This document shows positions 1 through 7,269 of a stretch of DNA of 34,897 nucleotides, piece by piece. Source of the DNA: Aestuariispira insulae. Lineage in GTDB: Bacteria > Pseudomonadota > Alphaproteobacteria > UBA8366 > Aestuariispiraceae. The notes under the pieces were generated by a model. The model had not been told where the DNA came from. It saw only the letters and a list, made by a program, of their open reading frames with translations, and did no database searches. Made by a program: the position numbers and the translations under genes. Within the stretch, counting starts at the first letter, position 1; the number at the start of each line of letters is the position of its first letter. The DNA is taken from NCBI RefSeq assembly GCF_003385955.1, contig NZ_QRDW01000018.1, forward strand, positions 1-34,897. Direction: 5' to 3'.

Positions 1-6
1 TCGTGT

Positions 7-40
7 GTTTTGATGGTTTGGTTCGCACCGTCATCAAAAC
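7..40. repeat. 9-bp perfect inverted repeat, 16-nt spacer
   Basis: GTTTTGATG at 7-15 is followed by its exact reverse complement CATCAAAAC at 32-40. No gene is visible in the first 175 bases, which become AT-rich toward position 140. The repeat could be an operator or the hairpin of a gene ending left of the window. It lacks a T-run on either side, so I do not call it a terminator. Confidence 0.35.
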
Positions 41-143
41 CGGTAACTCTCACTCCTTCAAGGAAGCGGTGTCAGATCAGATCGCAACTACTTCATCTAA
101 AGTCATGTATATCTGTTTGTTATTTTTATATAATTAACGCAAT

Positions 144-170
144 AAGAAGGCGGCCATTGGCCGCCTTCTT
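144..170 (-). terminator. Hairpin behind the cold-shock gene
   Basis: A perfect 12-bp stem pairs AAGAAGGCGGCC (144-155) with GGCCGCCTTCTT (159-170) around a 3-nt loop. It starts 6 nt beyond the stop codon of the minus-strand cold-shock gene. The sequence beyond it is AT-rich but has no clean U-run, so this is a terminator-like hairpin or RNA 3'-end stabiliser rather than a textbook rho-independent terminator. Confidence 0.65.
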
Positions 171-175
171 CAGGT

Positions 176-385
176 TTATTCAGCGATGGCCAAATTGTCC
201 GCCGACATTTTCCCGTCCCGGCCTGAAACCAGCTCGAAACTGAGACACTGGCCTTCTTCAAGCCTTGCAAGGCCAGCCCGCTCGACGGCGCTGATATGGA
301 CGAATGCGTCCTTTGTGCCATCCTCGGGTTGAATGAAGCCGAAGCCCTTATTGGCGTTGAACCATTTTACGGTGCCTTTGGTCAT
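176..385 (-). CDS. Cold-shock protein, CspA family
   Basis: A 69-aa single cold-shock domain that binds single-stranded RNA or DNA in the cytoplasm. It carries both nucleic-acid-binding motifs: RNP1 as KGFGFI (residues 13-18) and RNP2 as DAFVHIS (residues 26-32). It opens with the typical [17 protein letters not shown]-type strand. The length matches the family norm of 65-75 aa. The start is supported by AAGGA eight bases upstream. It is monocistronic, is followed directly by a strong hairpin, and has no apparent link to the EPS locus. Several csp paralogues normally exist per genome, so I give no number-specific symbol. Confidence 0.95.
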   Translation of the reverse strand: MTKGTVKWFNANKGFGFIQPEDGTKDAFVHISAVERAGLARLEEGQCLSFELVSGRDGKMSADNLAIAE

Positions 386-462
386 GATTAATTCCTTTCA
401 CGACATGATATGCGTTCCGTTGCCCAATGCGACGGAACCAGAATAACGCTCAAATTGTCGGG

Positions 463-493
463 GAGGAAAAATCATCAGCCGCCAAATGGCGGC
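463..493 (-). terminator. Probable terminator of the PAS kinase gene
   Basis: GCCGCCA (478-484) pairs with TGGCGGC (487-493) around a 2-base gap. Read on the minus strand, the hairpin is followed within a few bases by a run of five T (TGATGATTTTTCC). It lies about 120 bases beyond the stop of the minus-strand kinase at 612. The bases between 386 and 462 hold only the cold-shock gene leader; I see no small gene there. Confidence 0.5.
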
Positions 494-611
494 AAAGCAA
501 TCGTGCATCTGCGACTTCTAAACGTGGCCTGACCATAGGCTTTATCATGCGGCATGGCAAGTGAATTAAATTTCAGGTATAGCAGGGCGTGGTAATACAC
601 CTATTTCGAGA

Positions 612-1823
612 TTATGCTCGTGCAGGGGGGGTGGCTGTGGCGGCTTGAAGGGTGAAATGGACCTGGGTCCCCTGCCCCTGCACACTTTCAATCCAAATTC
701 GTCCACCATTTCTTTGAATAAGACTCTGGCATAGCGGCAATCCCAGGCCAGTGCCCGGTTCACCCGCGGTGCCTTTGGTGGACGTGGTCTGATCCAATTG
801 GAACACCTTTGCTTTCTGATCCGCCGACATACCAATCCCATTGTCGGCAACCGTCACCTGTATGCCAGCCTGGACGACTTTGGAACTTACATGGACCATA
901 CCACCAGGCGGCGTGAATTTCACTGCATTGGCGATCAGGTTGCGTATCACGGCGCCCAGCATGTTCGGATCCGCATATGCGGTATTTTTGCCCGCGTCAT
1001 TCTCCAGTTTTATGTCTTTATCCAGTGCGGCCGGTTCGTGAATATCGATGCAGTCTTGGACCACTTCCTTCAACGAAGTAATTTCGGGGTGAAGTTCTCC
1101 GCCCGCCATCTGAAGACGGGACCACTCCAGAAGGTTCTCTAGCAATTGATATACTTGTTTCCCCGCTTCATTCACATCCCCCGCGTATTCGACCAATTTC
1201 TCCGTTGAAAGATTAACCGCCAATTGCGACATCATCTGGGTCATGCCAAGCAGGCTGTTGAAGGGGCTCTTCAAATCATGGGCTATGATTGAGAAAAACT
1301 TGTTTTTCACGTCAATTTCGTATCGGAGTTTCTGGTTGAGTAACTCTGTATTTTCAACCAGCTCTGCAAGCTTGATGGAACGTTGCTCCAACTCCTGCCT
1401 GTTCTTTCTCAAGGCATCCTCAGCCTCTTTTCTTTCAGTTATGTCTTCGACAGCAAGCAAGATCGAGGAGATCTGATCGTCTGCAGTATGAATCTTCCGG
1501 GCATTCAAAAGCATGATCCGGCGGCCGATGCCTGGAAAGCTATGCTCCACCTCAAATGCCTCGATTGTTTCATCCCTCTCCAATATATCGCTGAGAAGGC
1601 TCTGAAGTGACGGGATATTCCATTGGCCATTCCCAAGCTCAGAAAGAGGGCGGCCTTCGGTTTCTTCTGGACAGACACCAAACTTCTCGTAAAAATTCCG
1701 GCTCGCATGCAAAACCGTTAAGTCGGCATCCATAATGATCAGCGGCTCTCGAATGGTATCGATGATGGCCTGGTTCAGGACAACAGAGTCGGTTAAAATT
1801 CCTTTATTTTCAAAGATATTCAT
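612..1823 (-). CDS. Soluble PAS-domain sensor histidine kinase
   Basis: A 403-aa two-component sensor kinase with no membrane segment or signal peptide, so it is probably cytoplasmic. Order: PAS domain (about 15-135, ending in the typical VEDITERKEAED), coiled coil (about 136-175), HisKA dimerisation domain with the H-box FSIIAHDLKSPFNS (phospho-His near 182), then an intact HATPase_c domain with N-box NLIANAVKFT, G1 DNGIGMS and G2 GTGLGLPL. I prefer the ATG at 1823 because GGAG lies six to seven bases upstream; an ATG four codons earlier (1835) has no such site. No response regulator is adjacent. It sits outside the putative IS boundary, so a link to the EPS locus is possible but not shown. 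Its ligand is unknown. Confidence 0.92.
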   Translation of the reverse strand: MNIFENKGILTDSVVLNQAIIDTIREPLIIMDADLTVLHASRNFYEKFGVCPEETEGRPLSELGNGQWNIPSLQSLLSDILERDETIEAFEVEHSFPGIGRRIMLLNARKIHTADDQISSILLAVEDITERKEAEDALRKNRQELEQRSIKLAELVENTELLNQKLRYEIDVKNKFFSIIAHDLKSPFNSLLGMTQMMSQLAVNLSTEKLVEYAGDVNEAGKQVYQLLENLLEWSRLQMAGGELHPEITSLKEVVQDCIDIHEPAALDKDIKLENDAGKNTAYADPNMLGAVIRNLIANAVKFTPPGGMVHVSSKVVQAGIQVTVADNGIGMSADQKAKVFQLDQTTSTKGTAGEPGTGLGLPLCQSLIQRNGGRIWIESVQGQGTQVHFTLQAATATPPARA

Positions 1824-1948
1824 TGTTTTCTCCATCGCAAGGTCAACAGAGATGGCTGAACTAAGTAATTTTAGTAGTACTTCCCTATATACTCCTCACA
1901 CATATGACAAAATAGATTGCCCAGACACGTTTTCGGTGGAGCTATGAA

Positions 1949-1972
1949 CCGCCCCGGCATTGCCGGAGGCGG
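1949..1972. repeat. GC-rich hairpin in the 1824-2253 non-coding stretch
   Basis: CCGGCA (1954-1959) and TGCCGG (1961-1966), extended by CCGCC (1949-1953) and GGCGG (1968-1972) with one bulged A, form an 11-bp stem. It is followed on the plus strand by GGTCGTTT. The 430 bases from 1824 to 2253 hold no convincing gene. They contain this hairpin, a 12-bp exact direct repeat CGTGACAATTCT at 2016-2027 and 2152-2163, and the IS21-like repeats listed next. Confidence 0.45.
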
Positions 1973-2097
1973 GGTCGTTTATGTTAAGCAGCCATAGCTG
2001 TCTCGTCCAGCGGGGCGTGACAATTCTTCTCAACTTATACTGGTAGAATGTTTCCGACCGGTCCCAAACGTCCGCAGTTATTGAACCACCTCTCCCG

Positions 2098-2158
2098 TCT
2101 CACGGTTAATGACCCAGTGTCTCACAGATAATGACGCAGAATCTCACGTTTCGTGACA
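2098..2158 (-). mobile_element. IS21-type insertion-sequence end (remnant)
   Basis: Three tandem imperfect repeats with a 22-bp period begin at 2098, 2120 and 2142, each of the form TCTCAC-N5-[AG]TGAC. On the minus strand the block begins TGTCAC at 2158 and reads inward to the left. Terminal 5'-TG with several internal repeated transposase-binding sites is the known architecture of IS21-family ends. Its outer 20 bases match the segment at 34413-34432 at 17 of 20 positions, in inverted orientation. No istA or istB coding sequence remains to the left, so this is a solo or decayed end. The family assignment is from memory of the end architecture, not from a database match. Confidence 0.5.
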
Positions 2159-2253
2159 ATTCTCCGGCCAGATCGGTTTTGGTTCGCGCTGCTGAGCGGT
2201 CCTTCTATGGTGTCGGGCATCAAATGACAGAGACAGCGCAGGTCACTTGAAAC

Positions 2254-2268
2254 TGGCAGATCGATTGC
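2254..2268 (+). promoter_or_regulatory. Sigma-54 promoter for the small gene/acyltransferase unit
   Basis: TGGCAGATCGATTGC has the GG-N10-GC spacing and the TGGC...TTGC core of a -24/-12 promoter. Transcription would start near 2280, leaving about 27 bases before the ATG at 2307. This also argues against an in-frame ATG at 2247, which would lie upstream of the promoter. Confidence 0.7.
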
Positions 2269-2306
2269 ACCTTCATCCTCAAACAACATTTTTGGAGGAG
2301 AAAGTG

Positions 2307-2489
2307 ATGCAATTTGAAGCGAATTTCCGGAAAAGCAGTGACCAATCATTGCAAAATGCAGCACTGAAGCTGGTGCGCACCAATGGGGTGCGCGGCGCGA
2401 TCCGCTATTGTTATGCCGAACAGTTTCTTGGCCTGCTTCCCTATATTCACGAAATCGCGGCCGGTCGGGCCACCCCCAAGCCAGCATAG
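2307..2489 (+). CDS. Small 60-aa protein of unknown function, paralogue of the 33.7-kb small gene
   Basis: I do not recognise a family. The start at 2307 is favoured by GGAGGAG eight bases upstream and by the sigma-54 promoter at 2254-2268. The product is soluble and mainly helical-looking, with no signal peptide. Its central segment GVRGAIRYCYAEQFLGLLPYI resembles GLDDAVRFCAERGWQGTLTFL in the small protein encoded at 33670-33861. They share G, A, R, C, G and L at matching spacing, plus several conservative changes. The acyltransferase begins 28 bases after its stop, so the two are probably co-transcribed. Both paralogues sit first or second behind sigma-54 promoters at opposite edges of the locus, which suggests a shared regulatory or accessory role. 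That role is inference. Confidence 0.65.
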   Translation: MQFEANFRKSSDQSLQNAALKLVRTNGVRGAIRYCYAEQFLGLLPYIHEIAAGRATPKPA

Positions 2490-2517
2490 GAACGATACCA
2501 GGAACGGGAGGTTTGCC

Positions 2518-3228
2518 ATGTCTTTGGTCGCAATGACGAAACAGCGTTTGAAGAGGCGCGATACAGCCCTGATCCGAGGGTTGTACCGCCTGGCCCGAGA
2601 GATCCAGCATTTCGATGTGCCGCCGGTGAAGCCATTTTTTCTGGCGGTGCATTCCCTGCTGTCATCCGTGATGGGGATGCTCACTTATCTGCAGCAGATC
2701 CTCTATTGGAAACCGCTTTTTATCAGCCATCTGAGGAACCGCCCGAGGAAACTGCAATATGACGGGCGCGGCTTCCCGCAGATTTTGGGCCCTCTTGAAA
2801 TGACCTTCGGGGACAATTGCCGCATCAATGCGCAAACCTCTTTTTGCGGCCGGTCGAACGGGCATGTAAAACCCCGTTTAACCGTGGGCAACAATGTCGG
2901 CATCAGCTGGCGCACCGGCATTTATGTCGGCCGCGAAATCATCATCGGCAATAATGTGCGGATTGGCGGCGAAGGCAGCTTGGTCGGTTATCCCGGACAT
3001 CCGCTGGACGCCCGAGACCGGGCGGCGGGGTTGCCGGATAGCGATGACCAGGCAAAAACAATCATCCTGGAAGATGATGTCTGGCTGGCGCGCGGCGTTA
3101 TTGTCAATGGCGGTGTCACCATTGGCCGAGGCACCATTGTCGCGGCGGGCAGTGTGGTGACCAAGGATTTGCCGCCCGGGGTTCTGGCGGGCGGTGTACC
3201 CTGCAAGGTTATTCGGAAACTGCCCTAA
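2518..3228 (+). CDS. Hexapeptide-repeat (LbH) acyltransferase
   Basis: A 236-aa left-handed beta-helix acyltransferase of the NodL/CatB/maltose-acetyltransferase type, which usually transfers acetyl from acetyl-CoA to a sugar hydroxyl. The hexapeptide repeats run from about residue 95 to the end, with stretches such as LTVGNNVGISWRTGIYVG. The closing module WLARGVIVNGGVTIGRGTIV, then AAGSVVTKDLPPGVLAGGVPCKVIRKL, is diagnostic. The first 60 residues are basic and helical with a weakly hydrophobic stretch, which could make it membrane-associated. The ATG at 2518 has GGGAGG seven bases upstream. The likely substrate is the EPS repeat unit or its precursor, inferred from context. The stop codon overlaps a copy of the proposed activator-binding motif. 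Confidence 0.85.
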   Translation: MSLVAMTKQRLKRRDTALIRGLYRLAREIQHFDVPPVKPFFLAVHSLLSSVMGMLTYLQQILYWKPLFISHLRNRPRKLQYDGRGFPQILGPLEMTFGDNCRINAQTSFCGRSNGHVKPRLTVGNNVGISWRTGIYVGREIIIGNNVRIGGEGSLVGYPGHPLDARDRAAGLPDSDDQAKTIILEDDVWLARGVIVNGGVTIGRGTIVAAGSVVTKDLPPGVLAGGVPCKVIRKLP

Positions 3229-3239
3229 TTTGGGACAAA
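3227..3239 (+). promoter_or_regulatory. Activator-site-like 13-mer upstream of the sigma-54 regulator
   Basis: AATTTGGGACAAA matches the 13-mer AATTTGGGACAGC found at 17364 at 11 of 13 positions. It lies about 100 bp before the start of the sigma-54 activator gene, which would fit autoregulation. I see no -24/-12 element between it and 3337, so this unit may be read by another sigma factor. The 108 bases between the acyltransferase and the regulator hold no gene. Confidence 0.4.
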
Positions 3240-3336
3240 TCCGCACAAAAACTACCAGCTGAAGTTGTGTATTAACCATTTAGCCATCTTTTCTGACCCA
3301 TAATGCAATGGATACAGGCGCGTTTTGGAGGATAGG

Positions 3337-4806
3337 ATGGCTGATATTCTTCTGGTGGAGGATTCACCGACAAATGCGGCGATGTATGCCGCGTATCTGG
3401 AACAGGCGGATCACAAGGTGACCGATGTCAATCGCGGGCATCTGGCCGTTGAGGCGATCTCAGAAAAATCGTTCGATCTGGTCGTATTGGATCTGAAACT
3501 GCCTGACATGAATGGTTTGCAGGTCCTGGAGGAACTGCCGAAGGGTGTTCGGCGTCCGCCGACCATTGTTCTCACCGGCAACGGATCGGTCCGGACGGCC
3601 GTGGATGCCATGCGGGCGGGCGCCCTGGATTTCCTGATGAAACCCTGCAGCGGTGATAAATTGGTCGAGGCAGTAGGCACCTGTCTTGAAAGATCCACCA
3701 TCTTCACAGAAGAACCAGAGGTAGGCGCAGCCGGTACAGGTGCCTCCAGCAAACCTGCGGCAAAGAAAAACCGGGCCGGGCCGTCCGGGTTCCTCGGCCA
3801 GTCCCCGGCAATGACAAACGTGTTTTCCCTGATCGAAAATGCGGCGCAATCCAACGCATCTGTTTTCATCACTGGAGAATCCGGCACCGGCAAGGAATTG
3901 TGCGCACAGGCGATCCATAAAGCCAGCCCCCGGGCCAATGGTCCCTTTGTCGCCATCAACTGTGCCGCGATCCCCAGGGATTTGATGGAATCGGAGATTT
4001 TCGGCCATCGGAAAGGGGCCTTCACAGGTGCCGTGAATGACCGGGAGGGGGCCGCGGCACTGGCCGATGGTGGCACCCTGTTCCTGGATGAACTTTGTGA
4101 GATGGATCTTGATTTGCAGGCAAAATTGCTCCGTTTCATCCAAACCGGGGTCTATAAACGCGTCGGCGACGGCCATGAACGTGAGACGGATATTCGTTTT
4201 GTCTGTGCGACCAACCGGGATCCCCTGCAGGAGGTACGGGAAAAACGTTTCCGTGAGGATTTGTACTATCGGCTGCACGTCATCCCGATCGGAATGCCGG
4301 CCCTGAGGGAGCGCGGCGGCGATACCTTGTTCCTGGCGAAGCGGTTCCTGGCGGATTTCAGCGCTATCGAAAAGAAGGCGTTTGACGGCTTTGACCCGGA
4401 GGCGGCGGCCAAGCTGGAAACCTATGCCTGGCCCGGCAATGTGCGGGAATTGCAGAATGTGGTGCAAAATGTCGTGGTCATGAATGGTGGCGGCATGGTG
4501 CGCGCGGATATGTTGCCACCGCCGTTGAATGGACCGATGCAAAGCGCCCTGCATCTCAGCATGAACCAGGGGGCGTCTGACCCGGGACAAACGGATGGGG
4601 CCGTGGATACCAGCGCAGATGCATTACTGGTGCGGCCGATGGAAGAGCTGGAGATCCTGGCCATTGACGCGGCGATCCGAAAATTTAATGGCAATGTCAC
4701 CAAGGCGGCCCGGGCGTTGGAGATTTCAACATCCAGCATCTATCGCAAGAAAAAAAGCTGGGCCGAGAAAACCGGAGAGCCGGACCTGGTTCAAACAGGT
4801 TCCTGA
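3337..4806 (+). CDS. Sigma-54-dependent response regulator (NtrC/PrsR/SypG type)
   Basis: A 489-aa enhancer-binding activator that remodels RNA polymerase-sigma-54 at -24/-12 promoters. The receiver domain is residues 1-120, with acidic pair E8-D9, phospho-acceptor D52 (VVLDLKLPD) and conserved K102. The AAA+ domain (about 150-385) has Walker A GESGTGKE (180-187), the sigma-54 contact loop GAFTGA (227-232) and Walker B GGTLFLDE (245-252). A Fis-type helix-turn-helix ends the protein (about 435-475). All key residues are present. The ATG at 3337 follows GGAGGA with seven-base spacing; the in-frame TTG at 3325 overlaps that site. It is the only sigma-54 activator seen here and probably drives the six -24/-12 promoters in the window. 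Its closest functional types are PrsR of exosortase systems and SypG of Vibrio. A PrsK-type kinase is not encoded in this window. Confidence 0.93.
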   Translation: MADILLVEDSPTNAAMYAAYLEQADHKVTDVNRGHLAVEAISEKSFDLVVLDLKLPDMNGLQVLEELPKGVRRPPTIVLTGNGSVRTAVDAMRAGALDFLMKPCSGDKLVEAVGTCLERSTIFTEEPEVGAAGTGASSKPAAKKNRAGPSGFLGQSPAMTNVFSLIENAAQSNASVFITGESGTGKELCAQAIHKASPRANGPFVAINCAAIPRDLMESEIFGHRKGAFTGAVNDREGAAALADGGTLFLDELCEMDLDLQAKLLRFIQTGVYKRVGDGHERETDIRFVCATNRDPLQEVREKRFREDLYYRLHVIPIGMPALRERGGDTLFLAKRFLADFSAIEKKAFDGFDPEAAAKLETYAWPGNVRELQNVVQNVVVMNGGGMVRADMLPPPLNGPMQSALHLSMNQGASDPGQTDGAVDTSADALLVRPMEELEILAIDAAIRKFNGNVTKAARALEISTSSIYRKKKSWAEKTGEPDLVQTGS

Positions 4807-6227
4807 ACCTGCTGGCCGCCTAACTTTGATTGATTGCGTCGTGATATCCAGTAACCCAGACCGGCGGCAAGCATGATCAGACTTCCGCTGCCGGCGCAGA
4901 TCCAGGGATTTTCAATCCGGCCGAGCAGCAGGGCCGTAAGAGAGGCACTCCCCATGATGGCCCATATCCGGGCATGGTTGAGGGGCAGGGGATGCCGTTT
5001 TTGAGACTGGCGCAAAGTTTCCAGGAAACGCAGGCCCAGGGCCAACAGGGTTGCTTCGATGGCACCCCAGGCGCCATGCATCGGGATCAGGATGAAATAT
5101 CCGGCGAGGGCCAGGGCGGCAGCGATGCCGTCGATCACCATCGCCCGGTTGGTGTTTGACCCGGCATAGATGCCCAGGTTGACCATCATGGTGCTGCTGT
5201 GGAGCGCCATCAGCAGGGCCAGGGTGGGAATGAAGGCGATGGCGCCATGATACTCCGCCGGGGTCAGCAGGGTGACTGCCAGCGGGGCAAAGCTGGCCAT
5301 GATGACCGCCGATAAAAAGGCGATGGCGATGCCGATGACGGCGAAATGGGCGCATTTTTGATCACCATCTTTACCGTTCAGCAGCTCAAAGCGTTTTGGC
5401 TGCCACCACATCAGGAAGGGCTGAAGCAGGAAACTGGTTGCCAGACCGAACTTGGCGGCAAGCGCATAATGCGCGGTTTCTATCATGTCGCCCTGGGCAG
5501 CGATGATCCACCGGTCAAAACTGCCCATCAGGAAGCCAAACAATCCAACCAGGACCAGGGGCCCCGCATAAGCCGCATAGCGCAGGTTTTCCCGCAGGGA
5601 CAGGATCACGCCCGTTTTGCGCATCTGGATGATGTAAGCATAGGCGGCAAGCAGGATACAGGCGATCATGCCAGCTGCCAGGACACCGGTGATGGCCGCG
5701 CCCAAAACCAGGAAGACGGCGGCCAGCAAGGCTTGCAGCGCGGTCCTCCCGGCACTTGCGGAAAAGAAGGACCATGCCCGGTTTTCCATCCTGAGCCAGG
5801 CCAGGGGGACCAGGATGAGCGCGGAGAATGACAGGCTGACAAGAATGATCCGAAGATCGATAAGCTCGGTCTCCAACGGCAGGGATTGTTGTATGAATGG
5901 CGCCAGGATCTGCAAGGTCACGCCAAAAAACACGGTCGTCAGGACTGCGAGCCCCAGAATGGAAGCCGCATGCCGTTTCCGCTCTGCATCGGTGGCCGCG
6001 CCGCCGCTATATCGATACAGGGTGTCCGCCAGCCCCAGTCCGATGACGATGGATAGGATGTCCGCGAGGGACTGGAGGATATCCAGGGTTGCGAACTGTT
6101 CCGGCGTCAGGAAATGGGTGAAGACCGGCACCATGAGCAATGCGATGACCTTGGCCGCCATCAAAGCCCCTGCATAGACGAGGGACTGGCGAATCCAACT
6201 TGGCAATTTCCTGACAAGGCCCAACAT
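4791..6227 (-). CDS. Wzx-like polysaccharide flippase (MOP superfamily)
   Basis: A 478-aa polytopic inner-membrane protein with about 12-14 hydrophobic helices, of the length and topology of Wzx/RfbX flippases, which move undecaprenyl-diphosphate-linked repeat units to the periplasmic face. The first helix region (SLVYAGALMAAKVIALLMVPVF), followed by LTPEQFATLDILQSLADIL, is the family's typical opening. It follows the PEP-CTERM-type gene without a gap: the TAA of that gene ends one base before this ATG, and GGAG within the preceding gene serves as ribosome site. Its 3' end overlaps the convergent regulator gene by 16 bp. It is the last gene of the minus-strand EPS operon and is probably also expressed from the sigma-54 promoter at 7222-7236. 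Confidence 0.88.
   Translation of the reverse strand: MLGLVRKLPSWIRQSLVYAGALMAAKVIALLMVPVFTHFLTPEQFATLDILQSLADILSIVIGLGLADTLYRYSGGAATDAERKRHAASILGLAVLTTVFFGVTLQILAPFIQQSLPLETELIDLRIILVSLSFSALILVPLAWLRMENRAWSFFSASAGRTALQALLAAVFLVLGAAITGVLAAGMIACILLAAYAYIIQMRKTGVILSLRENLRYAAYAGPLVLVGLFGFLMGSFDRWIIAAQGDMIETAHYALAAKFGLATSFLLQPFLMWWQPKRFELLNGKDGDQKCAHFAVIGIAIAFLSAVIMASFAPLAVTLLTPAEYHGAIAFIPTLALLMALHSSTMMVNLGIYAGSNTNRAMVIDGIAAALALAGYFILIPMHGAWGAIEATLLALGLRFLETLRQSQKRHPLPLNHARIWAIMGSASLTALLLGRIENPWICAGSGSLIMLAAGLGYWISRRNQSKLGGQQVQEPV
4796..4811. repeat. Inverted repeat spanning two convergent stop codons
   Basis: CAGGTTC (4796-4802) and GAACCTG (4805-4811) are perfect 7-bp arms separated by two bases. 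The repeat covers the regulator's TGA and lies just inside the flippase's last codons. It may act as a compact bidirectional pause or terminator, but it has no flanking T-run. Confidence 0.3.
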
Positions 6228-7187
6228 TTATTTTCTCCGGCGCGTGCGGGTGGTGGCAAGGAAGCCTGCGCCCACCAGAAAGCTGGTGCCGATCAGGCCA
6301 AGGCCGGGGGATGGGGCTGGGCTCACTGTTGGCAGGTTGCTGGTGTCAAAACCATCTTCGGGATTGGTCCGGACCAGGAACACCGCATCATTGAAGTCGT
6401 TGTCGCCATAGGGCCGCAGCAGATCCTCGAAACCCATCAGAATCTGGTTTTCGCCTTCCACATTCAGCATGGCGACATGGCGGGAGACATCGGAAACATC
6501 ATCCAGCGTCGCGCTGGCGGCGTTCTCCGGATTGAGGAAATCCAGTGACCAATAGGTATTGACCTCCTGGTTATTGTCCCACCCCTTGATCTCGTCTCCG
6601 GTCCAGGCATTTGCGGCCACGAAAAAACCCAGCTGGGTGTCTTGTTCAAATACAGTGCCGCCTTCCATGGTCCAACTGTCATCGGTCAGGCTGAAACTGC
6701 CGTCCCCGATGACCCAGGTATCACCGGTATTCAATGTGCCGCCTGAACCGGCAAATCCGCCGGATCCGGAGGCATTGCCGAAAACGATGCCGACTTCGTT
6801 GATCCCGCTGATGCCCTCCAGCTCCCTTGCGGAAATGGATCCGGACCCGTTCAGGTCGATATCACCAAAGGTGAGGCCGTCGAAAGCGCCCGCATCATAT
6901 GAGAAATATCCGAGGGTGTTTCGGTAGCCGGCGCCTTCAGAGATGAAGGTGACGGCCACTTGGGAATCCGCCGTGAAACTGATGTTGGGGTCATATTGCG
7001 GATCCAGGAACTCAGCTCCCACCTGGCGCTGTTCCGGGAGAGCCCGCTCAACCGTATCAATCATATAGCCTTCGACTTCCACATTCTGGAGGCTATCCGG
7101 GACCGGGTCGGTGGCGGATGCCTGCCCTGAACCTAAGCCGATGCCGGATAACAACATCACCGGGCCTGTATATTTCCAACTCATCAT
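6228..7187 (-). CDS. PEP-CTERM-type exported protein, DUF4114 domain, EF-hand-like loop
   Basis: A 319-aa exported protein that is probably the substrate of the exosortase at 15.4-16.3 kb. A Sec signal peptide covers residues 1-26 (cleavage after ASA). The perfect EF-hand/dockerin-like calcium loop DLNGSGSISARE is at 111-122. A DUF4114-type motif GFEDLLRPYGDNDFNDAVF is near 242-260. The C-terminus (about 288-319) has the tripartite exosortase signal: a short Pro/Ser motif SPAPSPG, a hydrophobic helix GLIGTSFLVGAGFLA and the basic tail RTRRRK. The motif departs from the usual V-P-E-P, so this is a variant signal. The ribosome site GGGAG precedes ATGATG; either Met could initiate. It has its own sigma-54 promoter. 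I infer a surface or matrix protein released and possibly coupled to the EPS. Confidence 0.82.
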   Translation of the reverse strand: MMSWKYTGPVMLLSGIGLGSGQASATDPVPDSLQNVEVEGYMIDTVERALPEQRQVGAEFLDPQYDPNISFTADSQVAVTFISEGAGYRNTLGYFSYDAGAFDGLTFGDIDLNGSGSISARELEGISGINEVGIVFGNASGSGGFAGSGGTLNTGDTWVIGDGSFSLTDDSWTMEGGTVFEQDTQLGFFVAANAWTGDEIKGWDNNQEVNTYWSLDFLNPENAASATLDDVSDVSRHVAMLNVEGENQILMGFEDLLRPYGDNDFNDAVFLVRTNPEDGFDTSNLPTVSPAPSPGLGLIGTSFLVGAGFLATTRTRRRK

Positions 7188-7221
7188 TCTAATCTCCCGT
7201 TAAGGTGATGGACCAGGCCCC

Positions 7222-7236
7222 GCAAAATCGAGGCCA
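7222..7236 (-). promoter_or_regulatory. Sigma-54 promoter for the PEP-CTERM-type gene and flippase
   Basis: Read on the minus strand, TGGCCTCGATTTTGC has GG-N10-GC spacing. Transcription would start near 7211, about 25 bases before the ATG at 7187. It lies in the 82-base gap after the polymerase gene. Sigma-54 and PrsR control of PEP-CTERM genes is known from other exosortase bacteria. Confidence 0.72.
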
Positions 7237-7269
7237 CGAAAATTCTTGTTTCCTTACAAAGCATTAAGT

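Noticed and set aside
1941-1956. Possible GG-N10-GC element upstream of the PAS kinase
   Set aside because: On the minus strand it has the spacing but neither TGGC nor TTGC, so it is not a credible -24/-12 promoter.
2247-2306. Upstream in-frame ATG that would lengthen the first small gene by 20 codons
   Set aside because: It lies before the sigma-54 promoter that would transcribe the gene and has no ribosome site, whereas 2307 has GGAGGAG.
3460-4590. 376-codon open frame opposite the sigma-54 regulator
   Set aside because: Antisense to a regulator with intact Walker, GAFTGA and HTH motifs; no domain of its own.
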